Part shown: one piece after another, positions 1 through 10,511 of the stretch
How the letters are laid out: each line of letters starts with the position of its first letter
How positions within the stretch are numbered: position 1 is the first letter of the stretch
NCBI RefSeq assembly: GCF_904849725.1
Contig: NC_058519.1
Location: 539,098,316-539,162,315, forward strand
DNA from: Hordeum vulgare subsp. vulgare
Lineage: Eukaryota > Streptophyta > Magnoliopsida > Poales > Poaceae
Length of the DNA stretch: 64,000 nucleotides
Reading direction: 5' to 3'
Program-made: the position numbers and the translations under genes
The notes under the pieces: model-generated
Database searches by the model: none
Told to the model about the DNA's origin: nothing
The model's input: only the letters and a program-made list of their open reading frames with translations

Positions 1-15
1 GTACTAAAGTCCTAG

Positions 16-177
16 AGCGGTACTACCGCTGACCAGGGGAGGTACTACCGCTGGGCCAGCGGTACTACCATCAGCTCTAGCGGTACTACCGCTAGGGCTA
101 GCGGTACTATCGCCAGCTCGAGCGGTACTACTGCTAGTCCCAGCGGTACTACCGCTAGGGTGAGCGGTACTACCGCT
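16..177. repeat. 21-bp minisatellite of short palindromes
   Basis: The core AGCGGTACTACCGCT, which has 7-bp palindromic arms around one central base, recurs at 16, about 40, 58, 79, 100, 121, 142 and 163. The last six copies are spaced exactly 21 bp apart. Some copies carry substitutions, such as those at 58, 100 and 121. A Gly-Ser-Thr-Ala-rich minus-strand frame (4-366) is a by-product of the repeat. Confidence 0.85.
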
Positions 178-1043
178 AGGTGACCTTTTTGCAAGAGGAG
201 AAAAACCAGAGATGGTAAAAGCTCCAAAGTTGCAGGGAAAGGGGATGGACATAAAGTGTGTGCGTGCAAGATTGATTCCGCCCAAACCTTTCCAATACGG
301 ATCCCCTCTTAATAGTATGGCGTTCCTATGACTCAAAAACCCACCAAAGAGAATCGTAGAGGACACCGTGCTTCTATTCCATGGAGGGTGCCGAATCGTC
401 TTGTGCCTTTGTCATGTATTATTTGAAAGCTCAATGCACACGGTTAGTCCATTAAGGTACTGTCATCAATCACCAAAATTACTTAGGCATAAATATGACC
501 TAACAGCTACTCAGTTGCAGTGGGAGTTCGACGAGGGCAGTGGTCATATGTACGTGACATACCGCCACGACTTGAGAACCTTGGTCGTATCCTAGGCCCA
601 GCAAGGTGGGAACATTGCTATTTTTCTATTTATCTTGTCCGTAGTCGGACCCTTTCTTATGAGTGCACGTTACACTTTTAACCCAAGAGAAGATAAAGTC
701 CAAGGCTCTCACGTTCTGGACTCAGATTCGGACTACACAGACACACCTGTCTCAAAACGTCAACAATGTTTGCATAAGGACTCCGAATTGGGTGATTCTT
801 TTTTGTTTGAAAGTATATTTTATCTACGTTACAACCCAATTGGAATCACTTTGAAATTCCTCGGTCAAACTATTCCTCCGGTCAAACGAAACAATCTGAG
901 GTTGCATGAGAATCCGAGTCAAACTATAACTCCAAAGGTGTTGCATCACCTCCACTTGGGCCCACGGGCCTTGTATGACCTAGGGTTGGTTTCAGGATGC
1001 ATTGAGACGTCCTCCCTCCTCCTTGGCCGCCACCCCTTGCTCC

Positions 1044-1181
1044 TATATAAGTAGATCAACCTAGTAGCTTTTTGCTTGGGTTTTGTTTAGATTATAAGTT
1101 TGTCATAGCTGCAACTTTGCGTTCTTCATTTGTGTTCCACGACCAGACAAAGTGCCACAGAACCTCACTTTCATCAATAAA
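1044..1181 (+). promoter_or_regulatory. LTR TATA box and poly(A) signal
   Basis: TATATAA lies at 1044-1050 and AATAAA at 1176-1181. This spacing is typical of the R region of a plant LTR. It supports a plus-strand orientation for the LTR and its identity as an LTR rather than host sequence. Confidence 0.55.
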
Positions 1182-1368
1182 GCTTTCCTCTTATATTCGC
1201 AATATTCAAATTGCAATCTTAGTTTCTTGCTTGTTCATCATTTGTGTGCAGGAAACAGACCCTCGTGGTCAGGTTGATCATCCTCTGACGTGGTCAATAA
1301 CCTCTCGTAGTTGGTTTAGCTATTGCTAACGCGCGACGTCCTCACACGTTCGTAGTTGGATCATCAAA

Positions 1369-1534
1369 CACTACTCGAATTCAGTTATTTGCCGTCAGCC
1401 TCTTCTTTGCTGTCTGCTGGCTGATGGCAAAGACCCTATTTGCCGTCAGTAAAAAAACGAACGGCAAAGACCAGACTGATGGCAAAGATACTCTTTGCCA
1501 TCACTCTGGTCTTCGTCGTGCGCCAACACACGAC
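1369..1534. repeat. CACTA #1 left subterminal repeats
   Basis: TTTGCCGTCAGC and its inverse (GGCAAAGAC, GATGGCAAAGA) occur about six times in both orientations within 165 bp of the terminus. In En/Spm, clustered subterminal motifs are the binding sites of TNPA; that role is inferred here. The block continues after the gypsy insertion, from 14727 to about 14870. Confidence 0.8.
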
Positions 1535-2878
1535 TGTGATGCCCTTGGTTTAATCGTACGCTAATCATACACGCAAATGTGTACGATCAAACCCAAGGAC
1601 TCACGGGAAGATATCATAACACAACACTAGACACAAATAAAACAACATCAGCTTCATGTTACAAGCCAGGGGCCTCGAGGGCTAGAATACGGAAGCTCGA
1701 TAAACACACGAGTCAGCAGAAGCAACAAATATCTGAGTACAGACATAAAACATGGGGTGCCTTAGAGAAGGCTAGCACAAAAGATACAACGATCGAATGA
1801 GGCGAGGCCTCCTGCCTGGGAACCTCCTAACTACTCCTATCTTCAGCGGCCTCCATGAAGAAGACACCATCGGGGTGGCGGACATGGGCAGGCAACTCCA
1901 CTCCTGGACTCCATCATCTGGTCGCAGCAACGGATCAAGGGAACAAAGGGGGAGCAAAGCAACGGTGAGTACTCATCCAAAGTACTCGCAAGTCTTACAT
2001 CAGAACTATTCTAAGTATGCATCAGTATCAAAGAAGGGGTATATATGTGGACTGACTGCAGCAATGCAAGAATAGAGAGAGAAGGCCTAGTCCTATCAAA
2101 GACTAGCATTTCCAGGGTCTTACAGCAATAGACGAGAGTAGAACAGGGGGTAAAACATTAATAGTCATATTGTTGCAGCAATATTAAAGTGAGGTCACGC
2201 CTAAAGATCCTCCCTCGACTCCCTGCGAGGAAGCAATCCCGAGGCAAACTAAATCCACTTAAGTAACCATTGTAGCTATAAAAGATCAGGGCACAACTCC
2301 AAGTCATCCTGTAACCGTGGACACGGCTATTCGAATAGTTAATTTTCATCCCTGCACGGGTGCACCACATGTCCCGTCACGCTCGATAACACTCTGGCCG
2401 GACACACTTTTTTGGGTCCTCCCCGGCCTCGGAATATCGACACGTCGCAGCCCCACCTAAGACTAATCAGAGAGGCCAGCCCGCCGGTCTAACTCCTAAG
2501 CACAAAGGGTTCATGAGCCCAGTTCCCCTTCGCGCTCCGGCACGTGGCGTGGGCGGCCGATGTCAGTCCTAGCATCCCTTAATCACAAGTGCAATGCACC
2601 TCGGGACCACTGAAAAGCTTCGGGTGCGCGCCGCTACATTTGCTGACATCTGAAAAGCTTCGGCTGATACTGCGATGCCGAGTACCCATAATTCTTCCCG
2701 CGTAGCCGGTTAGTGCGAAAAGGTCTCCGACCAACCCAGATCAAATACCCAAATCCATTAACATTTTAATTAGGCCATCAACACAGTCTTGCGGGAATCC
2801 ACCCGTCTTACAACTAATCACCAATGATCCCAATAACATGGTCGAGTAACTGTGTGGTTATAACATCGGGGGGAATCT

Positions 2879-3080
2879 GAGGTATCACCCTCTTTGGATT
2901 CTGAACGATGTAGCCGTCAAGGCGGGCTTAGAGGAATCACCCTCGGGGGTCCCACACTTGAGGGTTGTACGACAGAGGCATCGTCAGGAATGGTGAAAGA
3001 GGAATCACCCTCGACAACCACGAACGACTAGCTATACTATAGAGATATCATCAGGAGTACTTAGCAAGGTGTCACCCTTG
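2879..3080. repeat. Four spaced mini-hairpins in gypsy #1 LTR
   Basis: Elements of the form GAGGtATCACCCTC, GAGGAATCACCCTC (twice) and CAAGGTGTCACCCTTGG occur at 2879, 2931, 2999 and 3065, spaced 52-68 bp. Each has short complementary arms. The set is conserved in the other LTR at about 11846-12040. Confidence 0.7.
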
Positions 3081-5319
3081 GTACCCGATAGTATCCCTGT
3101 AGCATCGTACAACTAAGGGGGGGTGTGTGATGTGTCGGGTCTGGCTCGTCGATCAGGGATCGAGATTTGGAAACAAGCGGGGCAACTGACTACGGGGTTA
3201 GAGGGGATGACTGCTCCACCTATACTAAGCATATTAAAGGTACATGACTGAAAGTAGCAGTTCATCAAAAATAAGCTATGCATCAGATATAGGAGCCAAC
3301 TACAACAGTAGCAAAATACTAATGCAAGTAGTAGGAAGAAAGACATACGCGATATAGGAATGATCAAGGGGGGTTTGCTTGCCTTGTTGCAATGCGGCAA
3401 AGGACTGATCGGCAGGGTCGTAGATGTAACCGGCAGCAGCGTCAGTCTCGGGGTCTACCGGTAAGAAGAGGGGGAAGAAACAATAAATAATAGCAATGGT
3501 GCAACACAATGCATGATATGGCAAGATGTAGGCTAGACATGAGCTAACGCAGCAACATCGGTCATAGACGGGTCGGAAGAATACCTGACGATATTTTCCG
3601 GGTCTCGGGCTACTACAGTCAAATTGGAAACGATGGAAATCTTCCAAGTTTGCTATGCTAGGGACGCGCGACAGACGAATGGACCGTGTATCCGGGTTCG
3701 TCTCGTTCCGCTGATCAACTTTCATGTAGAAAATATTTTGATCTGACTTACGGATTATTTTATATTAATTTTTAAAGTTTTATTCAATAATTAGGAATTA
3801 AAAACAGATTTAAATAATATAATAAAATGCTATTATGACATCAGCATGATGTCATGCTGACATCAACAGTTGACTGGTCAACTGACCAATGGCTCCCGAA
3901 CGTCATAGGCACAAGTTTTAATTAAGATTAAATATTAATTAATCATATTAATTTAGTGGGGGACCCACGTGTCATACTCTAATTATTCTAATTATCCAAT
4001 TAATTAATTAATTAATTAATATATCTATTTATTTAATAAAAACATTATTTTTATTTTTTATTTTAATTTTCACATTTGTTTAAAAGAAGTTGTGGGGCCT
4101 CCCTGTCATAGACAGCGGGGTGCGTTGGCCCCACCCGTAAGTGGCTTAGGCTAAATACACATATTTACCCACAGATACATATCCATACAATTAACGTATA
4201 CCGCCATATACTGAAATACATACATACATACATACGTGCATCTCATACATACAAAATACATACGCAATACATTAATTAATTTTATTTCTTTTTCTCAACT
4301 CATCTCCCAACTCTCTCTATTAACACAGACTTCTCAAAACTCTCAACCTCACACACAGAGAGCTACCTCTCAAAGATCACCTACACGAACCTAACGGCGT
4401 CCGATCGGAACGCCGTTTGCCGGAACGGAACCGGGACGACGCGAGGAAGGAGATGGTGGGAGGAGCCCGAGGAGGGGCTCACCGACGTTGACGAGAGGGC
4501 ACGGTGAAGCCGGAGTTCTCGTGAAGCGGAGGTGACGGCGAGGAGGAAGACGAGGCGGTGACGGTGGTGGCGATGGTGACGGTGGTGACGCGGTTCCGGT
4601 GAGGACGGTCACCGGAGAGGCCTCTCGGAGGGGGCCGACCGGCGTGACGAGGAGGAGAGGCCTCCCTGGCCGGTCCCTCCTGGACCGAGTGGGAGGAAGG
4701 GGCCGACGGGGGGGGGGGGGGGGGGGCGATGCAGGGGCTCGGCCGACGGGGCTCCTGGGTTTGGGGCTTGGGAGGGAGCCGGAGGGGGCCGCTGTCGGGA
4801 GGAGCGCAGGGGAGGGGCGAGCTTGGGGTGGGATCTGGCGGTTGCGGCAGAGAGAGGAGGAGCCGACGGGAGGGTGGGTTCCACCCGTGGGGGGGCTGCG
4901 TCGATGGGAAGTGGGGGCAGGGGATCGGCCAGGGGTGCCGATCTGGTGGAGGGGGCCGATCAGGGGCTCCTGGGAGGGAGAGGAGCCGAGGGGAGGAGCT
5001 GAGGGTGGCTCGGCAGGGTGCGCAGGGGGGGTGGCGGTGGCTGCTAGGAACGAGGGGTTGGGGCTCGTGGGTTGCAGGGGCTTCGGTGGGAAGGGACTCG
5101 GTCCCTGGGGGGGATGCGAGCCGAGAGGAAGGGGGAGGCCGATGCGGGGAAAGTGGGGGTTTGGTGGGGCGGTTGGATCGAGGGAAGGGAACCCTCGGGT
5201 GGAATCGGGAATGGGGCGTGGGGTTCCTCGCGGGGGGTAGTGCGCGGGGGTGTTGTGGGGTGGCGGCGGGAGGGGATGACTCAGGAGGGGTCTTCGCTAG
5301 GGTTGCCCCTTCCTCGGGC

Positions 5320-5325
5320 TTTATA
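5320..5325 (-). promoter_or_regulatory. Probable TATA box of gypsy #1 LTR
   Basis: On the minus strand GGGTATAAAGCCC lies at about 5316-5328, at the upstream edge of the GC-rich block, with an equivalent site near 14193 in the other LTR. If it is used, only about 540 bp of the LTR is U3 and more than 3.7 kb is transcribed leader. Confidence 0.45.
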
Positions 5326-5862
5326 CCCAGGGAGGGGTGGGCCAAAATAGGGGGCCTCGTTGGCCCAATTCGGCCAGCGGGGGGGGGGGGGGTTCTTTTC
5401 CTTTTTTAAATAGTTTCTTTTATTATTAATTCTAATTCTTTTTATTATTCAATTCAATTTACTTACTTTATAATTTATTATATATGTTTTTTATTATTTA
5501 TTTATTTATTTATTTATTTTCATTATCATTTCTTTTTCTTTCTTTTACTTTGTGACATTCTATTATTATTATTATTCTTTATATATATTTTTTTCTGTTC
5601 TAACTATACAGGACTTTTAATACAAAAAAATGTCCGATTCATTTTTATAACCTATTAGGGAATTTCAATAACTCTCCCGATATTTTTACTTAACATCACA
5701 AAACGTTTCTCGTTCGATTTTATTTTTTAAATTTTGAATTCGACTTGGCTTTCGACTAACACGAGATCAACGATAGAATTTATGATGACGTGGCTTCATT
5801 AGCGTGGGATTACTGTAGCTTGACTACAGGGGTTACTGTAGCACAAATCTGGGGATGTCACA

Positions 5863-5878
5863 ACTCTCCCCCACTAAC
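5863..5878 (-). promoter_or_regulatory. Polypurine tract of gypsy #1
   Basis: On the minus strand GTTAGTGGGGGAGAGT directly precedes the LTR start. This is the primer for plus-strand DNA synthesis. It overlaps the stop codon of the integrase fragment by a few bases. Confidence 0.75.
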
Positions 5879-6488
5879 AAGAATTCTCGTCCCGAGAATT
5901 AAGAGGTAGAGGGAAGAGCCCGGGGTATTCATTACGAAGATGATCCTCGCGTTCCCAAGTGGCTTCATCTTCAGAATGATTTGACCACTGCACTTTAAGG
6001 AACTTGGTGACTTTGCGACGGGTCTTACGTTCAGCTTGGTCGAGAATGCGGACCGGATGCTCTTTATAAGAGAGGTCTTGTTGCAGCTCAAGCATACTAT
6101 GATCCACTGCTCGAATAGGATCCTTGATGCAGCGACGGAGCTGAGAAACATGGAAGACATCGTGAACCTGAGAAAGGTTTGCCGGCAGCTCCAATTGATA
6201 AGCCACTCTCCCACACCTTTCGAGAACAGTGAAAGGACCAATATAGCGAGGAGTTAACTTGCCCTTGATTACAAAACGGTGTGCGCCTCTCATTGGTGTG
6301 ACACGAAGATATGCCCTTTCGCCAGGTTGATAGACCATACCCTGATGATGACGGTCATACTGACTCTTCTGACGAGACTGAGCAACCTTCAGATTCGCAT
6401 AAATAATGCGGACTAGATCTTCAGCGTGTTGGAAATCATACGGGCCGAAGAGTGATTGGTCCATTAAACGGTGGCTCGAGAATTTCAT
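5874..6488 (-). pseudogene. Gypsy integrase C-terminus with chromodomain-like end
   Basis: These 204 codons match the carboxyl end of a Ty3/gypsy polyprotein. Near residues 20-45 is the tail of the integrase core (VAQSRQKSQYDRH). Residues 50-115 form the GPY/F module (GKLTPRYIGPFTVLERCG, then LPANLSQVHDVFHVSQLR). Residues about 165-195 form a chromodomain-like tail (VQWSNHSEDEATWEREDHL). That combination fits a chromovirus-type gypsy lineage. The catalytic D,D-35-E part, RT, RNase H, protease and gag are absent. The frame stops just before the polypurine tract, as expected for the end of pol. The ATG at 6488 only opens the surviving frame and is not a real start. I take it as a relic in a non-autonomous element. 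Confidence 0.85.
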
Positions 6489-9400
6489 ACTAAGCCAAGT
6501 GTAAAGGATAACTAGAAGTCAAAGATGTACAGGAGAGCCAGGTTTCAATCCTGTGGAACTTTGGGTTATGGGTCCACCATGTGGGCCGAGAGTAGACGGA
6601 GGGGTGACATATTATACGGTTTTGGTAGCAAGACTAGTCACAGGATAACTTGTCAGTTATGTTGCAACAACATCGGTACCAAGGGTGGGGGATGAATAGA
6701 ACCATTTTCCTGCTCGTTGAAACGAGGCGGACCAGTAGGCAAAGTTCTCGTCCACCGGCGGCTACCGGAATGTTATCCACAATAGTAACAGGGTCTTACA
6801 GACAGAGTCGTATACCGATAATTTTACCTAAGCAGGGAATTAACACTGCTTAGATAAGTAATGCCACAAGAAAAGTCAAACAGACTAATAGGAAGGCAAA
6901 TGTGTTCACACAGGTGTTAAAGTATACCATTCCCGAGGAAAAATAGGGTATGGTATGCATGATAGGTCATCCAACACATAACCATCTTGCTAAAGAGACA
7001 AGAAGAATCACGAGATTTACACATACCATACGGTTTGGATAATTGATCAGGAACAATTTAGCATAGCGCTTCCAATGTTCCTGTTGAAATTTGAAGTACC
7101 ACATCCGTGCTTCGGGGTAGCATCGACATGGTCATCAGATAACGGTCGGACTTACGGGTATACAAAGAGGAACCATGAGGAACAAATTATAAAACTAAGT
7201 CATATAGTTTCTGCATGGATTATGGTGAATCCTACATACGGGAGAATTTATAACAATAGGTCCTTCGGTCCGGTGTTCGAGACAAGACATCACCGTACCG
7301 GTTACATAAAGACCAAGTTATAATTGTTGGGAAAATGTTCCAACCATCATATCTGCCCGAGATTCCAATATGATTGGTGTCAGGACACCTTAGACTCAAG
7401 ATGCATGGGAAGAAAGATGAAGATGCAAGATTCTCAGGGTATGAACTTCACAAGCAATCCTTGAATCATTTGTTCAATTGTAAGACACATGAACAGCATG
7501 TCAAGACATTCATGCCCACGTGAAATTCTTATCTCAAAAGGCAACTGGGTTCTCATTTTGGGAACCATCATCGAGGATGACAAGGTCCCATGTGTAAGTG
7601 TGGATTAGCTTTTATGAAGGAACTTATTTTCCTTGATCAAATCAGTCAGTGGCTTGGGGTGCTAAGAGAAAGTTATATGAAGTGAAGATAGCAAATCTTC
7701 AAAACATATAACACTTCGCACAGGCGTGAATGACTTGGGATGATCTTAGAGGGAGCAAAACAAAATTTTCACATATTCACGGCGGTAAGAATGCACGTGA
7801 ACCTTGGGAAAACACTTCTTATATCAAACATATCCTTCATGAGCTAGGCACAAGGATAATGCCTTCAAGAGCTTCATCGCCGAACCATGAATAAGTTGAG
7901 GATGTGGTCAATGGGCTTAGCAACAATCCCTCAAGACTTTGACACGGCTGAATTTTCAAAATTATTATATTAAGGAGATAGCATTTGTTAAATCAAATGG
8001 TATAATGTCGTATGCTCGAGGGAACAACAACAATTAAACATTGATCGAAGCGTGCACTCGGAAGTACGGACGGAGTAGCACAACCAATGACAAAAATGAT
8101 GAGTCAACACCCAACACACTAAGAATGAAACAATCAGTTGTTAACCTCAAGGCAATAGGGTTGACAGAAGTATTGGAATCACACATCATAGTTCACTTGT
8201 TGGTATTCCGGTTTGAAACAACACGGGACCAAGAAATGGGTGGTGAAGGCGATAAGTATTATTATATCAAGAATTCTTAAGAGGTGCAATGATGCTCTCA
8301 ACATTCTTGACAGAAAAGATAGTAATACTCCAAGGTAGAAGATAACATAAGCTGGATAGTGAGGAACACAACGGACAACACAAAACATGAACACGCTTGT
8401 GTTGGAGGGAAGGCAAACAAGGATGTCGATGATAGTACAAATCATCAAGGGGGCAAGGATGGTATTTCTCATCATGCATTCGGTCAATACCCTGCAAAAG
8501 CTCAGAATGCTGATGATGATCATGCCACATTTATCGAGGATTTTCATGAAGATGTAATCGTTCAGCGATGACATCAAGCAAGGGAATGAGGAAGCAAGAG
8601 GTTGTCGGAACCACAAATAAGACTGCTAGCTTAGAATTGAGATTGCCTTCCAGGACAACCAACATGATGTGGAAAACTCGATGCAAGCTTATCGCACAGT
8701 TGGAATTGTGTTCCAGGGATGAAGGGTATAGAGAGCATGGTCGAGATCCAACATGACGATGATGATGTAGCTTAACAGCGTGGAATGAGATGATCGAGTA
8801 CAAACTCGTAAACAAGGAAGATTACTAAAAATTGTTGAATCGAAAAGTGTACTCGATTGAATATCGATGTATTTGCGTGTCCAACAACTCAAACACGAGG
8901 AAACTGGAATTAATGACAATATCATAATTGATGAGGAGCTCACAAGAAGATATGTAGCTCCGTGATATTCTCGGGAGACATGGGACAACACTCAAAGGTA
9001 GATCAACATTAAGGCTTGGACAGATGTATTGATCTGAATAAGACAAGTACCTTAACTCGTTTGAGAATGAAATCAAGGTAGGACAACATGGTCGGAACCA
9101 TGGTTGCAAAGTACCAAACCACAGATACCAGATCAAATCATATAAAGGATGATTATTGATACGAGAAGCTTCTATGATAAGATCAACATCGTCTCCATGG
9201 GCATGAACACAAAGTTCAAGGTCGACTCCCACTTCATCAATGTATCACCTGCCATTTACTCCTCGCCTTTCATCAGGTTGTAGCCTTGAAAGAATATTCG
9301 ACAAAACACCAGAAGAGCAAGACTCGTGAAAACTCTTCGGGTCATATTGATTTAGGAAGGCATAGGTTCAACCCATCGGGGAATCTTAGGAACATATACC

Positions 9401-10496
9401 ACAAACTTCAAGAGTAATCAACACATGCTTGACAACAGAGCATGGCCGACAAAAGTATAGGATACGATTTATCAGAGGGAGAAGACACAATTTACCAATG
9501 ACATTATGTATCAGTGGAACACTATCACAAGAATTTTTTTGGACATAAAGGGATGTCGTCGGATAATAACTCAAGACGAGTCTGGCAATCCACAAATGAT
9601 CTGATGTGAGTATCAGTACTCAAACAGAGGGAGATAGGATGCAATGCATCGGGTTATAGAACATCTGAAAAATATCGATACTTAGTTACCAAAGGAAATA
9701 AGATTTCCAGATTGGTGTATCATAAACAGATGCTCTGGTCAAATACGAGTAAGTCGAATGGACTTAAATGGACAACCAACCAAAGTTGATTTGTCGAGAA
9801 CCCGCTCCGTCTGGAAGGACGTCTGAGCCGGAAGATAATTCATGAGTATCAACAGATGATTGTGTGCATTCACCCAAAGGTAGAATCATTAAGATCACAG
9901 GAAAATTCACAAAGGAATTTTAATGAATGCGGCTAGTCATATGGATTTAACCATAATGCAAGCAGGTGAGAAAGGTCATGAACATTAGGCAATCGAGAAT
10001 TTCGGAAGACCGAATAGTAACTCGAAGAACTTCTGAATTTCATGACAACTGATGATGGACGAATCCCTGATAAGATAATTCGTTGCATCTCGTAAAACAA
10101 GAGCAATTAGAAAAGAAGGTATGAACGACATTTGCATGTAGTCATCCATAGTGTTTGACGAAGGAAGGGAAATCGCAAGAGCGATGGGCACAAGTTCTCG
10201 AGAGAAAGCATCGGAGGATATCATCGGAGTCTCCTGACGAATCGAGTCATTATCAGGAATGAGGGACTCTTCGGAAGGAAGTATTTACGAGAACCTCGTG
10301 TTAGAGTTAGTAAAATCTTTAACCTGAAAGAGAAGAGAGAGTAGAGCCCAGTGTATAGGAAAGAAGTAAAAGATACTAATACCACCCAATTGAGATGTGG
10401 GCCCGTAAGCCACATCATCAGTGTTAGTAAAGTTTTTCAAACACTAGACTCAACTTCGACCAAGGAGTTGGAAAGGGGGCTACCTACAGGCAGTCG
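6489..10496 (-). other. Gypsy #1 interior, no recognisable coding
   Basis: I find no gag, protease or RT motifs on either strand. The frames are short (up to about 145 codons) and show no family resemblance. It looks like unrelated filler or decayed sequence between the integrase relic and the PBS, a structure typical of large non-autonomous LTR elements. Confidence 0.6.
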
Positions 10497-10508
10497 GCTC
10501 TGATACCA
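10497..10508 (-). promoter_or_regulatory. Primer binding site of gypsy #1
   Basis: TGGTATCAGAGC on the minus strand lies 3 bases inside the LTR edge. It is complementary to the 3' end of plant initiator methionine tRNA, the standard primer for this class. Confidence 0.9.
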
Positions 10509-10511
10509 ACT

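Larger units (their letters stand above)
1..1368 (+). mobile_element. LTR retrotransposon LTR, left part (split by CACTA #1)
   Basis: This stretch reads as the promoter-to-terminus half of a long LTR. It has a TATA box at 1044-1050 and an AATAAA signal at 1176-1181, then a U5-like region that stops at 1368, where CACTA #1 begins. The LTR resumes after the CACTA element at 36443 and ends in ...CTATCA at 36510. From memory it resembles a common Triticeae gypsy LTR (Fatima/Egug type), but I could not verify the family. The LTR start lies before the window. No primer-binding site follows 36510, so this is a 3' LTR or a solo LTR. Short reading frames here (for example 4-366 minus and 635-1054 plus) look like chance translations of repeats. 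Confidence 0.6.
1535..5862 (-). repeat. Gypsy #1 LTR (3' LTR in element orientation)
   Basis: This is a 4.3-kb direct repeat of 10512-14726. It contains four GAGG-NNNNN-CCTC-like mini-palindromes (2879-3080), AT-rich sequence with (TTAA)n and (CATA)n runs (3740-4270), a very GC-rich G-run segment (4390-5395) and a minus-strand TATA box near 5320. Long proline/arginine-rich frames in the GC-rich part change length between the two LTRs and are unlikely to be genes. Confidence 0.88.

Noticed and set aside
4479..5345. 288-codon Pro/Arg-rich frame on the minus strand
   Set aside because: It is in the GC-rich part of an LTR, changes length and frame in the second LTR, has competing long frames on the other strand and shows no domain.
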